From: Symsagittifera roscoffensis
Taxonomy: Eukaryota; Xenacoelomorpha; Acoela; Convolutidae
Direction of reading: 5' to 3'
DNA length: 64,000 nt
NCBI RefSeq assembly: GCF_963678635.1
Contig: NC_087071.1
Coordinates: forward strand, 34,961,680 to 35,025,679
A program made the position numbers and the translations under genes. Of this stretch, positions 24,060-34,082 are shown one piece after another. The notes beneath the pieces are model-generated. The model worked only from the letters and a program-made list of their open reading frames with translations. It was not told the origin of the DNA and did no database searches. The number at the start of each line of letters is the position of its first letter. Positions within the stretch are counted from its first letter, which is position 1.

Positions 24060-26489
24060 GTTAAGTTTAATTGAAAAAAATTTTAGTGAATTTTGATAGC
24101 GAGATACAAGTCAATGAAAATGAGCATGCTTATAATAGCGAGAAAAGAATTCATTTTAAATTTCGTAAGAGAGGACATGTGTCAAAGCAGTGCAGAGAAA
24201 ACTTAGGCTGCAGACGAGATAGTGAAGACATAACTCTGTGCTTTGAGTGCAATGAGTTTGGACATATTGCAAAGTTTCGCCAAGCAAAAAAACTTCATGA
24301 TTAAGACTAAAAGAGAATAGCAGAACCTAGCAGCTGAAACCAGGGCTCATTTTAGTTTTCTGAGTGGAGTGTCTCCTGGCGAGGACGACTTAGTCGTAGA
24401 AAATGGCGCCACCAGTAATTTGATTAAGGATCGAGAGATGTTTGTTATTTTAGATTAGAACTTCAAAGGATCCGTTAGCAATGGAAATTTCTCTGAGTCA
24501 AATACTTAAGGGAAAGGTGAAGTTAGACTCAGAGTGAAAAATGAGAAAGACTAGATTAAGATTAATGAGCTGAAGGAACTTGGAAAATTCAAGAAAATTT
24601 GCTAAGAGCATCAAAAACGAAGAAAGCAGAGACAGAAATTGTTTTTGATGCGAGTTCGTTTGTTGGCCAGGGAAATAGTTCAGTTTACCCATTTAGAGAG
24701 GAAAAAAGTGGTCTTTTTTATGGGAAACTTTTGCTGGAGAAGACGAGTGTTCTGTATTTAGCACATTGAAACAGTGGCATTGCAGGATGCGTCATAAAAA
24801 CTACACAGACTTGAGTCATTTAGAGCAACATGTCGAAGGCCTGAAGATAAGTGATTTTATAATTGAGAATTGAGAGACCTATATGTTGAATAAAGCAAAA
24901 AAGAGGCCGGTCCCGAAAGATTGTTAGACCGGGCACATAGATAATGTTCACACAGATAATTTAAGTCCTATTGACCCGATAGCAGAGGATGGACATAGAT
25001 TTGCTATAGGTTTTGTGGACAAGTTTTCTAGATATCTAAAAAAATTAATTCATGAAGAGGAGAGATAAGGCAACAGAAAAGTTGAAAAGCTTCATAGCAG
25101 ACATAGGAGTCCCTCAGATTTTAGTTTCAGATGGCCCAGGAGAGTACATTGGTCAGGATTTTAGGCAAGTTTGTAGGAATCAAAAAATAAGATTGGAAAC
25201 ATCGGCTCCTTATACCCCTCAAGAAAATGGAAAGACAAAAAGGGTGTGGGTAACAGTTACACCAAACTTTTGTTTGTGTAATGTATAATTTTGTGGAAAA
25301 ACAGTTTCGCAAAAAACTAGACAAAAATTCTAAAAGGGGAATTTTCTTGGACACATCGTAAGACTGTAAAACTTGTCTAATAATAATTGAGGATGAAGGA
25401 AAACTCAAAGTGCAAAAGTGCAGAAACATTGGTTTTGACGAATCTTGAATCCATTTTGAGAAAAAGATAGAAAAAAACGATGGAGACAAAAAAGGTGCTG
25501 TAGTTTTTTCTAGAGAAATTTTCGAATTTATATCAAAAAATGCTTAAGAAGCTCAGCAGACCCTGACTGGCAAGAAGCAGCAATGAAAGATGAGTTTGAT
25601 TCATTAAAGAAAAACAAAGTTTGGGAACAGTTAGAAATAGAGGAGAGCTCGTTTATTAGGAGGATTGGGGGAGAGATATTGAGTTTTTTTGCTTGTGGAC
25701 CGATGATATAGTCTTTTGTGAAGCGGACAAAATTATATGTAGCTGATTTGAAAACAATATCTCTGAAAAATTCAAGATAAGCGAGATAAGTGTTCCCAAA
25801 TGGTTCAATAGAAAGAAAATTGATGACTCAGGAAACAAAATCAGGATAACTCAGCAGAAATGTGTTGAACAGGTGCGGTCAAGATTTATGGTGCCCAAAG
25901 CAAAACCGATAACAACCGCTCTTGGTGAAAAAGAAAAACTGACAAACGCAGATTGTCCTTTAGAAGGTAGCATAAAACAAGGAAAGATGAAAAATTGTGA
26001 CTGTCGAGGACTTGTTGGTTGTCTAAATTACTAAGTTTTATCAAGTAGACCCATCTTTTGCTTTGCAGCTAACCTACTAAGTTCTTTTGTGGAAAACCCA
26101 GGTGAAAAGCAAAGGAAAGCCAAAAAAAATTGTCTAAGGTATCTGCTGAGAGCAAAAACTTACTTTTACTATATAGGAGGGATAAGGTGTTGAATCTTAT
26201 TAGCTATACAGATGCGGACTGGGCTGGAAGTATAGACAATAGGAGAAGAACCTCAGGATTTTGTTTTAAGCTCAGTGACACTTCAGGTGTAATAAAATGA
26301 TCTAGCAGACTTCAGCGTTGTGTATGAACTTCAACAGCCGAAGCAGAACACGATGCTGTGGTCGAAACAGTAAAGGAAGGAATTCTATTAAAGGGCATAC
26401 TTAGTGACTTAGGCACAATATGTAATAGGCCTTTGGAAGTTTTCGTTGATCATCAAGCTTGTATTGCCCTCAGTAAACATTCAATGAAC
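24060..26489 (+). pseudogene. decayed Ty1/copia retrotransposon, cut by the gap
   Basis: The pieces are in copia order, with many stops. Two zinc knuckles at 24150-24290 have lost key Cys residues (the second reads CFECNEFGHIAKFR). The protease triad has changed from D-S-G-A to ENGA (VVENGATSNLIKD, about 24393). The GAG-pre-integrase motif is WHCRMRHKNYTDLSHLEQ (about 24777). The integrase has VSDGPGEY (about 25120) and the catalytic Glu in TPQENG. The RT start is DPDWQEAAMKDEFDSL (about 25560), followed by a jump directly to WTDDIVFC (about 25690), so most of the RT palm is deleted. The RNase H region includes TDADWAGS, TSTAEAEHDAV and VDHQACIAL up to the gap at 26490. I see no LTRs. Confidence 0.8.
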
Positions 26490-26689
26490 NNNNNNNNNNN
26501 NNNNNNNNNNNNNNNNNNNNNNNNNNNNNNNNNNNNNNNNNNNNNNNNNNNNNNNNNNNNNNNNNNNNNNNNNNNNNNNNNNNNNNNNNNNNNNNNNNNN
26601 NNNNNNNNNNNNNNNNNNNNNNNNNNNNNNNNNNNNNNNNNNNNNNNNNNNNNNNNNNNNNNNNNNNNNNNNNNNNNNNNNNNNNNNNN
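26490..26689. other. assembly gap (200 N)
   Basis: Exactly 200 N, a common placeholder for a gap of unknown size. The copia RNase H frame enters it from the left. The sequence after it is unrelated, so the end of the copia element and perhaps other DNA are missing. Any apparent ORF running across the N is an artefact. Confidence 0.98.
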
Positions 26690-27713
26690 GACACAAGGGT
26701 GTTACGACAATATGGACACCTCTAAGGTTGAGATTATGGAAATATGTTTAGACGAATACGATTGGAAAAGGAAACTTGAAAATGAAATCAGACATTTAGG
26801 GGTCTCGTCAAACGGATCGGATTTGCGAATACTTTCCCTCTCGGTCGAAATTCTCCCAAAACCTAACCGCTACTCATCAAAAAGATAGATCCACATTAAT
26901 CAACAGGAAAGGATGGAAAATGAAACGACCCGATTACAAAAGATAAAACATGCTAAAAAACAAGAAAAATGCCCCGATAACATATTTGTGTCCCTATAGT
27001 GATCATTGAAAAAACAATCTTTTAAAGTCTCACTAGTTTCAACCGTATTCAACAAGTCAAACCAAAAAAAACTATCAGATGCCGAATATCGACATCTTTA
27101 TGGACTGCTTAGCAAAAGAGATTACGCGGTCAGACAGTGATACAATCTGGTTCTCCAAATTGGATCTAAAACACTATCACTCACTTTCTAGGAAGGACCA
27201 AAACAGGACACCCGGGTAAAATGGGAAAAATGGAAACAGTGCGTTAGAATGGCGAATACCAGTAAAACAAATGCGGATCTCGACTATCTACTACTAGAAA
27301 AACAAACGTTTTGGTATACCCATACAAACTAAAAGAGGAACAGTAGCACGCACACCGAACTTTGCAGTCTAGGAGAAATCAAGAAAATTGGATTTTGCAC
27401 TGCTGAACAAAAGGGAAAACAATTGCCAGAGATTAAAGTCCGAAAAATTTGACAATTAAAAATGCCCCATGAGTCATTGCGGACAGAAGAACCGAATCCA
27501 ATGTTTTTCGGAGAGGAAGGAAGGCGAAGACTACAAAGCATGTATGCGAAATTGGAGATAACAGATGAAACGACCATGAAAAACGACCATGAGTATGTTG
27601 TGTATGCTGGAAGACACCATCAAATCCCATTGTATTGTGGCATACCATGTCTTCACATTAATGTCGAGGAAACAGGCAAAAAAGAATCTTGCGAAACGTT
27701 TCACCCTATTGAG
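26690..27713 (+). pseudogene. possible Argonaute-like pseudogene, PAZ part
   Basis: The last stretch (27462-27713) is open and ends in text that resembles the C-terminal part of a PAZ domain: YVVYAGRHHQIPLYCGIPCL, then a variable loop, then FHPIE. PAZ domains typically show a Y followed by L-x-Y-P-x-x-P-C and end near P-x-E-L. The preceding 770 bp reads in three frames with stops (for example LSDAEYRHLYGLLSKRDYAV near 27078) and I cannot assign it. The frame ends where the giant LTR element begins. After that element (46563) the text P-I-E resumes, and a MID/PIWI-like phrase follows at about 46723. I infer one pseudogene split by the insertion. Function is not demonstrated. Confidence 0.35.
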
Positions 27714-28117
27714 TTAGGACCGAGGTGTAACTCATAGAGTAATTTCGGATAGGGTACACCGTCTGCTCGTCACGCTATCTTATTTTCGGCCGGATAGATT
27801 CGTGCAACTTCTTAGTCTAATACCGATCCTAATCTTACTCTTATACTATCTAGTCTCAGGTTGTTTAACTAGTCTCTGCTAGGCTCAATAGATCTAGGGT
27901 ATACTGGTTTATTGCGGCTGCTGAAGTGCTCGGGAGAGTCCAACTAATTTCTAAGTTAAATTCAAATCTCTCTGGTGCTGAAATTACAAGTAACTTCAGC
28001 ACTTACAAATAAGTGGGTTGTTAGTTAGATGGATCATGATTGGTTAATATTAAATACTTTACATTGGTAAAACATTTAATTTATCCAATCATAAAATATA
28101 GTTTAGATCAGGTTCCA
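27711..28117 (-). repeat. 3' LTR (left copy)
   Basis: In element orientation it begins TGGAACCTGATC (from 28117) and runs to about 27711. It has CCAAT-type motifs and ACTATATTTTATG near the start (possible promoter text), and an AATAAA at 27908-27913 that could serve polyadenylation. The inner 390 bp match the right LTR without a difference that I can see. The outer edge (27711-27730) matches less well: GTGTAACTC here against GTGTATAACTC on the right, plus two substitutions. The exact border is therefore uncertain by about 15 bp. Confidence 0.9.
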
Positions 28118-28127
28118 CCCATCCGGG
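28118..28127 (-). promoter_or_regulatory. candidate polypurine tract
   Basis: In element orientation the text just before the 3' LTR is CCCGGATGGG, directly followed by TGGAACC. The GGATGGG run is purine-rich apart from one T and is placed where plus-strand priming would occur. It is short for a polypurine tract. Confidence 0.4.
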
Positions 28128-28760
28128 TTTTACAGAGTTTTTTAGAACAGTTCTTCTGTAGTTCAAGGATGGATGATGGACGTTGGTATTTGGCGAACAT
28201 CATAATTTTCTTCCGCTTCTTCTTGTGACAACGAATGAGTCTCTGCAACAGCATCAATTCTGGTTTCAGAGTGGTTGGCTATGTCAGGTTTTTCTGTTCT
28301 TCGGAGAGAACTTCTTTTGTGTTTGATCTAGCTCGGGAATGGCGTGGAGATTGTGCGTGGAGGGGATGCCTGGTTACTCGGATCTGTACGTATACTTGAA
28401 CATCGAGGTGGTCATTGGTCTAGTTCAATGAAGTCCTTTTCTGCGAAGTCAAGTCGTACTCTAAATCCTTTGAGTTGTGATTGTGAGCGGCTATCGATTG
28501 TAGTTGGTCATTCTCTCTCGAGTGTAGTGGGGTCGTCTTGTCTTTTGATGTTCGTCCTTGGTGTTGTATTCTGATCTATATATTGCATCATGTGATTTTA
28601 CATTTTATAAAACTTTTATTAATTTAATATTTTTTAATGATGATTTTAGTTAGTTGTTTTCACAAAAGCTTTTTGTTTTAGTTCGGTTATTTTGAAGAGT
28701 TACTCACCCTTGAGTAGCTCTTATTAAAAATAAAGGTGTGGTCACAGAGCGTGGATGTAG

Positions 28761-28830
28761 CGCGGTGGGTTAGGCCGGCTATAGAGCATGCTCAGGACGT
28801 CCTTTCCTGGTGGGTTAGGCCAGGTGTGGG
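28761..28830 (-). promoter_or_regulatory. twin hairpins with identical loops flanking two palindromes
   Basis: The element's sense RNA here can form CCTGG-[CCTAACCCA]-CCAGG and AGCCGG-[CCTAACCCA]-CCG(C)GCT. The two 9-nt loops are identical but the stems differ, so pairing is kept while sequence changes. Between them lie two abutting perfect 10-bp palindromes, AGGACGTCCT (28794-28803) and GAGCATGCTC (28784-28793). I infer a structured RNA signal, for example for export, packaging or dimerisation. This has not been folded computationally. Confidence 0.55.
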
Positions 28831-29676
28831 AGTATGATTTCATGCGGTTTTTATGAGGGGTCCTGTTATGTGACAACGTTTTATGTTGGGTTTGTTGTGG
28901 TTTTACTTATGTTTTGTTGGTTATGTACTTTTACTAAAAAGCAAATTGTTTGTGGTATGGGTTTGTCTTTCGACTTTTTTGTGTTTTATTATTTCTTTCT
29001 AAGACTTTGTAATAGTCTTCAAAAGAATAAATTATCCAGTTTTAAACTGGGTTAATCCGGTTTGGGTACCGTTGGTTTCCTTTTCTTAGTCATGCTGTTA
29101 TTCTATGATTTGTGGTATTTAGTAAGCTGCGTTGGTTAGTTTTGTTTAGTATATGTTTCCTTTCCAACCGGGTTAAAGGAAAGTTTGAAATATGTTATTA
29201 TATGTTAGAGTTGTTGAGTGTGAAAACTTGAAACTGAAATTCATTATTTTAAACAATTCTTCGTGGGCGAGCTGTGCGAGTGTGGATAGAATTTCTGTGC
29301 GAGTGAATGAAAATATCAAAAGGTTAGTACTGCAATTGCATTTTATTAATTTACTGCATAGAATTTGGAAATTTACTGCTAGTTATGGGGGAATTTTAAG
29401 ATACAAATTTTCATCATATGTAGATTTACTGCTTTTAGGGGAAAATTTTATAAATTAATTTACTGCATTGGTATTATATTTATTTAATGGTTGGTGCAAA
29501 AGTTAAAAGGGTCTTAAACAGTTTTGAAGAAGTTTGCTATTTTTTATTTTTCTTTTGTAAATTTTTCAGATGATCGAAGATGAAGGCTAAAAATCTAAAG
29601 AAAACATGAATAAAGAATGGTGAGTTTTTCAATATTGTAATTAGTTAGTAATATTCATTGAATTCATACTTACCTG

Positions 29677-31470
29677 TTAGTCGTCGGGGAAAAAACCGTG
29701 GGGGAAGATATCGTGAATTAGTTCTGAAGTTGTTAGTAGTTTAGCTAAGATGCGGATGATATTTTTAGTTTGAAGCAGTGGCCAAAGCAATTGAAGTGCC
29801 TTAATAGTGGTTAGTTCTTCAGTGCCTACTGCAAACTCATAAGGTGTGTTTTGGATTAAGTTATATAATTTGTGGTTAAATTTAGTGTTGTGGATGAATT
29901 CTAAAATTGGGATCTCTATAGGCTGTACAAACTCGTGCGGGATAAGGAAGGGTCGGGATTCTTCGGCGTTGAAGGTCTTGGTGATGGGGCAGAAAATATA
30001 CATTTGGGTTATGGGGTCGTAATTACGAAGAATACCATGGAGGTTAGTGTCTTTAATACAATATGTGAAATTTAGGAAATACGGTGAAGTGTATTTTGAA
30101 TTGATGAATTGGAAACGATGGTGTGGTTGTCTAGAGGGTGTGTGGAGGTCAAAGTGATTTTGGATGAAACGATAGTAACTGTATGTATGTGTTTGTTTAG
30201 TTCGCAACATAATATCGTGTGAGCAGTGTAAATCTCTTTCGTGTGGTGCAAGGAAATGAAAGGTTAGTGAAAAGATTTGGAAGCGTTCTTTAAAACTTTC
30301 GTATGCTTGTGTGTTTGTTAGTGCTTCTGAAATAATGTGATCAAACTTTCGGTCGAAGATGTTTAGTGTAAATACATATGGTGTCTTGATGAAAAATTTT
30401 TCGGTGATTTGTGGATTAGCGAAGCGATCGTCGTCTAAGAATTGATCTTGGTTAGCTCTGATGATGTTGTGATCGTAGTATTCTAGTGTATATTCATTAG
30501 CTCTAGGTGCAGTGTGTATTTTTAGTGATTTTTTATATCCTACGTAAGTAAATTGTCTAGCGGTGAGTGGTGTAGTTAGTCGATATAGCATATCTTTGTT
30601 TCGGTCTGTATCGATGGAAGTGTTGGTTAAAGGTAAGCAAAGAGGGTTAGTGAAATGATAGTATGAGGTCCAAGAGAGAGTGGGCATTAAAACGTATTCG
30701 TCTACAAAGTTGCGTGTTTCGTTAGCGTCATGAGGGGTGTTTAAGGTGTATTGTGGAAATGAGGGTAAAGTGATAGCTAAAAATTCTCTAGTGTTAGTAT
30801 GCTGGGGGTGGTTGATGTATTCGCGGGCTGTTCCTGGTTTTGCTGGGAAAGGATGGTTGGGGAATTTTCTTTTAAAAGTGCGGTAAGCTCTATTAGTGTT
30901 GAGTGAGGATTCAGTTGATGTGGATGATGGTGCTAATGATTCAGTATAATTTGAAGAGGGTGTAGGGGGATTGGATGAATTTGTAGTGGAGGAGATTTGG
31001 TTTATGGTCGGGGTGTTAAGGTGGTAGGGTTGTTGTTGGAGGGTAATAAAATTGTCTAGCTCTGGGGAGATTCGGGGGGTGTCTGGAGATGATTGGTCAG
31101 AATGGTATGAGGAGTAGGTTGGGGTAACTTGGGAAGCATAAGAGGGTGTAGGAGTGAAGGGGTCAGGGTTATTTGACAATATGGGTTGAAAAGGAGGTTG
31201 AGAAAAATGAGAAGGGTTATGGAAATTATTGGATGGAGATGGTTCTGAGTCGGCAAATTCATCGGGGGTTTCAATATTCGGGTTATTTAGCTGTGAGATG
31301 GAGTATAAAACTGAAATTTGTGAGTTAGTGTCGGAATTCATGCCTGATGTTACATTGCTAGATGGAAAATCGGGTGGCGGAAAAGCAAAAAGTGGTATTA
31401 TTGGGATTGAAGAGGTAAGGTTGGTTGGATGGGAATTTGATCGATGGAGTGATCCAAGTTGGCGGCTCAT
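29677..31470 (-). CDS. 597-aa accessory protein of the LTR element, unknown function
   Basis: The last ORF of the element. Its ATG overlaps the env stop by four bases (ATGA, 31467-31470), an arrangement that suggests coupled termination-reinitiation. Residues 1 to about 205 are low-complexity and rich in Pro, Ser, Thr, Asn and Gln (for example PPTPSSNYTESLAPSSTSTE), probably disordered. From about 210 to the end the protein is mixed in composition and looks folded, with many aromatic residues (FVDEYVLMPTLSWTSYYHF, about 258-276). I see no signal peptide, no clear membrane segment, and no zinc or enzyme motif. The tail ends FPHGFFPDD. I recognise no family. Position after env resembles 3' accessory genes of complex retroviruses, but that is analogy only. 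The intact 597-codon frame with P/S/T-rich N-terminus followed by a compositionally different part argues for a real protein. Confidence 0.8.
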   Translation of the reverse strand: MSRQLGSLHRSNSHPTNLTSSIPIIPLFAFPPPDFPSSNVTSGMNSDTNSQISVLYSISQLNNPNIETPDEFADSEPSPSNNFHNPSHFSQPPFQPILSNNPDPFTPTPSYASQVTPTYSSYHSDQSSPDTPRISPELDNFITLQQQPYHLNTPTINQISSTTNSSNPPTPSSNYTESLAPSSTSTESSLNTNRAYRTFKRKFPNHPFPAKPGTAREYINHPQHTNTREFLAITLPSFPQYTLNTPHDANETRNFVDEYVLMPTLSWTSYYHFTNPLCLPLTNTSIDTDRNKDMLYRLTTPLTARQFTYVGYKKSLKIHTAPRANEYTLEYYDHNIIRANQDQFLDDDRFANPQITEKFFIKTPYVFTLNIFDRKFDHIISEALTNTQAYESFKERFQIFSLTFHFLAPHERDLHCSHDIMLRTKQTHTYSYYRFIQNHFDLHTPSRQPHHRFQFINSKYTSPYFLNFTYCIKDTNLHGILRNYDPITQMYIFCPITKTFNAEESRPFLIPHEFVQPIEIPILEFIHNTKFNHKLYNLIQNTPYEFAVGTEELTTIKALQLLWPLLQTKNIIRILAKLLTTSELIHDIFPHGFFPDD

Positions 31471-34082
31471 CGTGGGCTAAAAAAATTATTATTTTGAGAT
31501 TGAAAAGCGGTGGTATGTGGTTGTTCAATAATTTGTTCATAAGTATTATCATTTTGTGATTGTGTCATTATATGTTGGACGGGACTTTGTGATGTGTTGA
31601 GTCTAAAATTTGGATTATGTGTGATTGCTAAATTTCGAAAATTTCGTGGGACTAGGGATAGTGGATGGTTATTTGGTAGGGGTGGTAATTGTGGTGCCGT
31701 TGGCTGTGTGTCGACATTGTTATGTTCTTCGTCGTATGTATTTTGTCGTGTTGTTATTTTTGTGTTATATTCTTTTATTTGTGCGTCTAAAAGAATTTTG
31801 TTTATAGATGTGGAAAAAATTCCAAAAAATCCTGCAAAGAGTATGCGTGCTACGCTTGCTTGTCTGTTTACCTGTGTGTGTATAGCACATAAATTGTAGA
31901 TTCCTTTTAAGAGTGAGAAAAGAAATCCAATAAAGTTAAACATTGCGTATAAAATAGTCAATTTTTCTAAGATGTAGTAGGGCCATCCTAGAAAATCGAG
32001 GATCTCATTTTTGAGTGTTACAAAGCTAAAAATGTTAATTGGTGATATATCTTGGGGACGGTATTTTTCGCCGTTTAGATATATATAATCTTTAATGTCT
32101 TTAAAATATCCGCTATAGTCTTGCGTGTAGATATCGGCAAATCCTGCGGTTTCTGCAAGTTTGCGTAAATTTTGGTCTATTGATTGTCTTTGTATAGTGT
32201 CCATTTGTGTTAATAATTCTTGGAATTGTTGTGTTCTAATGTGATGTTGAATATCTGATTTTGAGTATATTCCTATTGATTGTAAGTCTATATTTGGGTT
32301 TCGAGCGATAGCGCGAATGCTTTCTGGTGAAAATTTTTTGAGTGATTGCATTAATGTGGGATATGGAGTGAGAAGGTAATATTTATTTTCATCAGGGTTT
32401 AGTTGTACTACGTTGTGGCTATTTTCTGATCCACATGGGACTGCGGTATCCCAGAAATAGGTTCTTCGTGAAAGTGTATCCACGAAATGTACTTTATTCT
32501 TATAAAAGATAGGGATTCTTTTATAACATCGTTTATCTTCAAAAACGTATAGTGGTGATACTTTTTTGGTACAAGTATAAAACCATAAGATGTTTCCTTC
32601 GTAGTCTAAAAAATTTGATCTATTTCCAGATAATAAGTATCCTGCGTAGGGTATTTTTAATACTGCTAGTGCAAGTGATTGTAATATTTGTGTTCGTTCT
32701 AATTCGCATAGTTGGTGTAGTGTTTCTAATTCGGAGAGTGACATTTCTTGAAAAATGCGGCTAATTGTATAGTCTAGTTTCATATCCAAATGAATATCAT
32801 AGTGGATATTACCAAAATATGTAGTATTCATTAGTGATAGTTCTTGTAAGCGTGTGCTTCTGGTGTCATAAGGTTTTAGATGTCCACCAGGTTGTCCGTT
32901 GCTTTTTTCAAAATTAACTGGTATATAGGATGTTCCTTCGTTTAGAGGATGACCTGTGGCGTATGGGTCGATTTTTACTTTTCCAGTGGTCATGTCGAAT
33001 CCTTTTTCATATTCAACTAATATTTCAGAGTATTGTGTTCTGTGAAGTGGATTCCTGTATTTACATGCAAGTTCTGTTTCTTGATATATTTGAAAACGTG
33101 TCAATTTATTTTCTATATTATCTATGTTTCTAAAATCGGAACTTAGTTTGCGTGATGGATGGACTTGTTCATATGGAATTGATTGTATGAAATATTTTTC
33201 GTGAAATTTTATCATACGAGCGTGTATTTTTGCTACTTGAAATGTTGTACATGTGTCTTCGGGGAACCAAACAATTGTTGCTTGTGTTCTTGTTGTAGGG
33301 TCGCAATATCCTTGATCATTTTTACAAGGTAGTCGGATTCCTTGATAGATCATTGTATTATCAGATAAATCTCGTGTGAGTTGTATTTTTTCGAGTTGTA
33401 TTTTCCAATCGAAAAACATTATTTCTTGGTATCCTTTATTTTTCGTGTCTGCCTTGCAGTTTGATGGGTTATTTATACCAATGTGTGGTATCCAATGTTT
33501 ATCATGTAGGTCATAGGTTAATCGTCCGTGTGCGCCGTTATACGGGTATTTTTCGTCTAGTTTTATATGTCCTTGGTGTCTTTCAAGTTGTGATTGGTGT
33601 ACAGAGTCTGAAAAAACTTGAAAATTAACTAATTTTCTTTGGGAATTTTTATTTTGTGTGATGTTTAGTCTAAGTAATTCATTTTTACAATCGTCGGGAT
33701 TGAGATGTAAAAGACGTTCTATATTACTTTGATAGAATGATTCATGGTCAAGTCGGTTTTTGTTTCCGTTCGAGACTTGTGAACAATGTACTTTCTTTTC
33801 GGAAAATGTTGCTGTGAATTTATAACCTGTAACTGTTGTTGCTCGGGCTTTTGAATAGAGTGTTGCTATTACATCTGTGGTTTCTATAGCTTGTGGTTCT
33901 GTTTCACATTGTGATACTTGATTTATTGCATATTTATGTAGTGTTTTTTGTTCATTTTCTTCGCAATCGTAATGTGTTACTAATAAATCTTGTGGTCCTG
34001 TACGAGGAGAAGGGTTTATGTTTTGATTTGAGATTACTAGAAAAAGGAGTTGGAGAAAAATTAATAATTTTAGAATATACAT
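31467..34082 (-). CDS. env: 871-aa envelope-like glycoprotein
   Basis: The ORF starts with ATG and a clear signal peptide (residues 1-18, MYILKLLIFLQLLFLVIS). A long Cys-bearing ectodomain has possible N-glycosylation sites such as NITQ, NTTY and NRSN. Two hydrophobic stretches lie at about 697-730 (LTILYAMFNFIGFLFSLLKG) and about 745-765 (ILFAGFFGIFSTS). A polar tail of about 100 residues follows. This is the layout of a type I viral surface glycoprotein that would mediate entry. The N-terminal pattern (HYDCEENEQ, then a Cys about 20 residues later) and the spaced Cys pairs near residues 250-300 remind me of the gB-type glycoproteins of chuvirus-like viruses, which are known to have been captured by retroelements. 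That assignment is tentative. I see no obvious furin site. The start overlaps the upstream ORF by 13 nt. The frame is intact. Confidence 0.8.
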   Translation of the reverse strand: MYILKLLIFLQLLFLVISNQNINPSPRTGPQDLLVTHYDCEENEQKTLHKYAINQVSQCETEPQAIETTDVIATLYSKARATTVTGYKFTATFSEKKVHCSQVSNGNKNRLDHESFYQSNIERLLHLNPDDCKNELLRLNITQNKNSQRKLVNFQVFSDSVHQSQLERHQGHIKLDEKYPYNGAHGRLTYDLHDKHWIPHIGINNPSNCKADTKNKGYQEIMFFDWKIQLEKIQLTRDLSDNTMIYQGIRLPCKNDQGYCDPTTRTQATIVWFPEDTCTTFQVAKIHARMIKFHEKYFIQSIPYEQVHPSRKLSSDFRNIDNIENKLTRFQIYQETELACKYRNPLHRTQYSEILVEYEKGFDMTTGKVKIDPYATGHPLNEGTSYIPVNFEKSNGQPGGHLKPYDTRSTRLQELSLMNTTYFGNIHYDIHLDMKLDYTISRIFQEMSLSELETLHQLCELERTQILQSLALAVLKIPYAGYLLSGNRSNFLDYEGNILWFYTCTKKVSPLYVFEDKRCYKRIPIFYKNKVHFVDTLSRRTYFWDTAVPCGSENSHNVVQLNPDENKYYLLTPYPTLMQSLKKFSPESIRAIARNPNIDLQSIGIYSKSDIQHHIRTQQFQELLTQMDTIQRQSIDQNLRKLAETAGFADIYTQDYSGYFKDIKDYIYLNGEKYRPQDISPINIFSFVTLKNEILDFLGWPYYILEKLTILYAMFNFIGFLFSLLKGIYNLCAIHTQVNRQASVARILFAGFFGIFSTSINKILLDAQIKEYNTKITTRQNTYDEEHNNVDTQPTAPQLPPLPNNHPLSLVPRNFRNLAITHNPNFRLNTSQSPVQHIMTQSQNDNTYEQIIEQPHTTAFQSQNNNFFSPR

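Larger units (their letters stand above)
28118..29676 (-). other. element 3' region without ORF, contains paired hairpins
   Basis: About 1.56 kb between the last ORF and the 3' LTR with no convincing minus-strand ORF. The stretch at 28741-28830 is more GC-rich than its surroundings and highly structured (separate entry). The rest is T/G-rich on the + strand, like the remainder of the element. A long 3' untranslated region is unusual for a Gypsy-type element and may hold RNA signals. Confidence 0.6.

Noticed and set aside
26358-26888. An open frame running across the N gap
   Set aside because: The N codons make it appear continuous. The left part is copia RNase H and the right part is unrelated.
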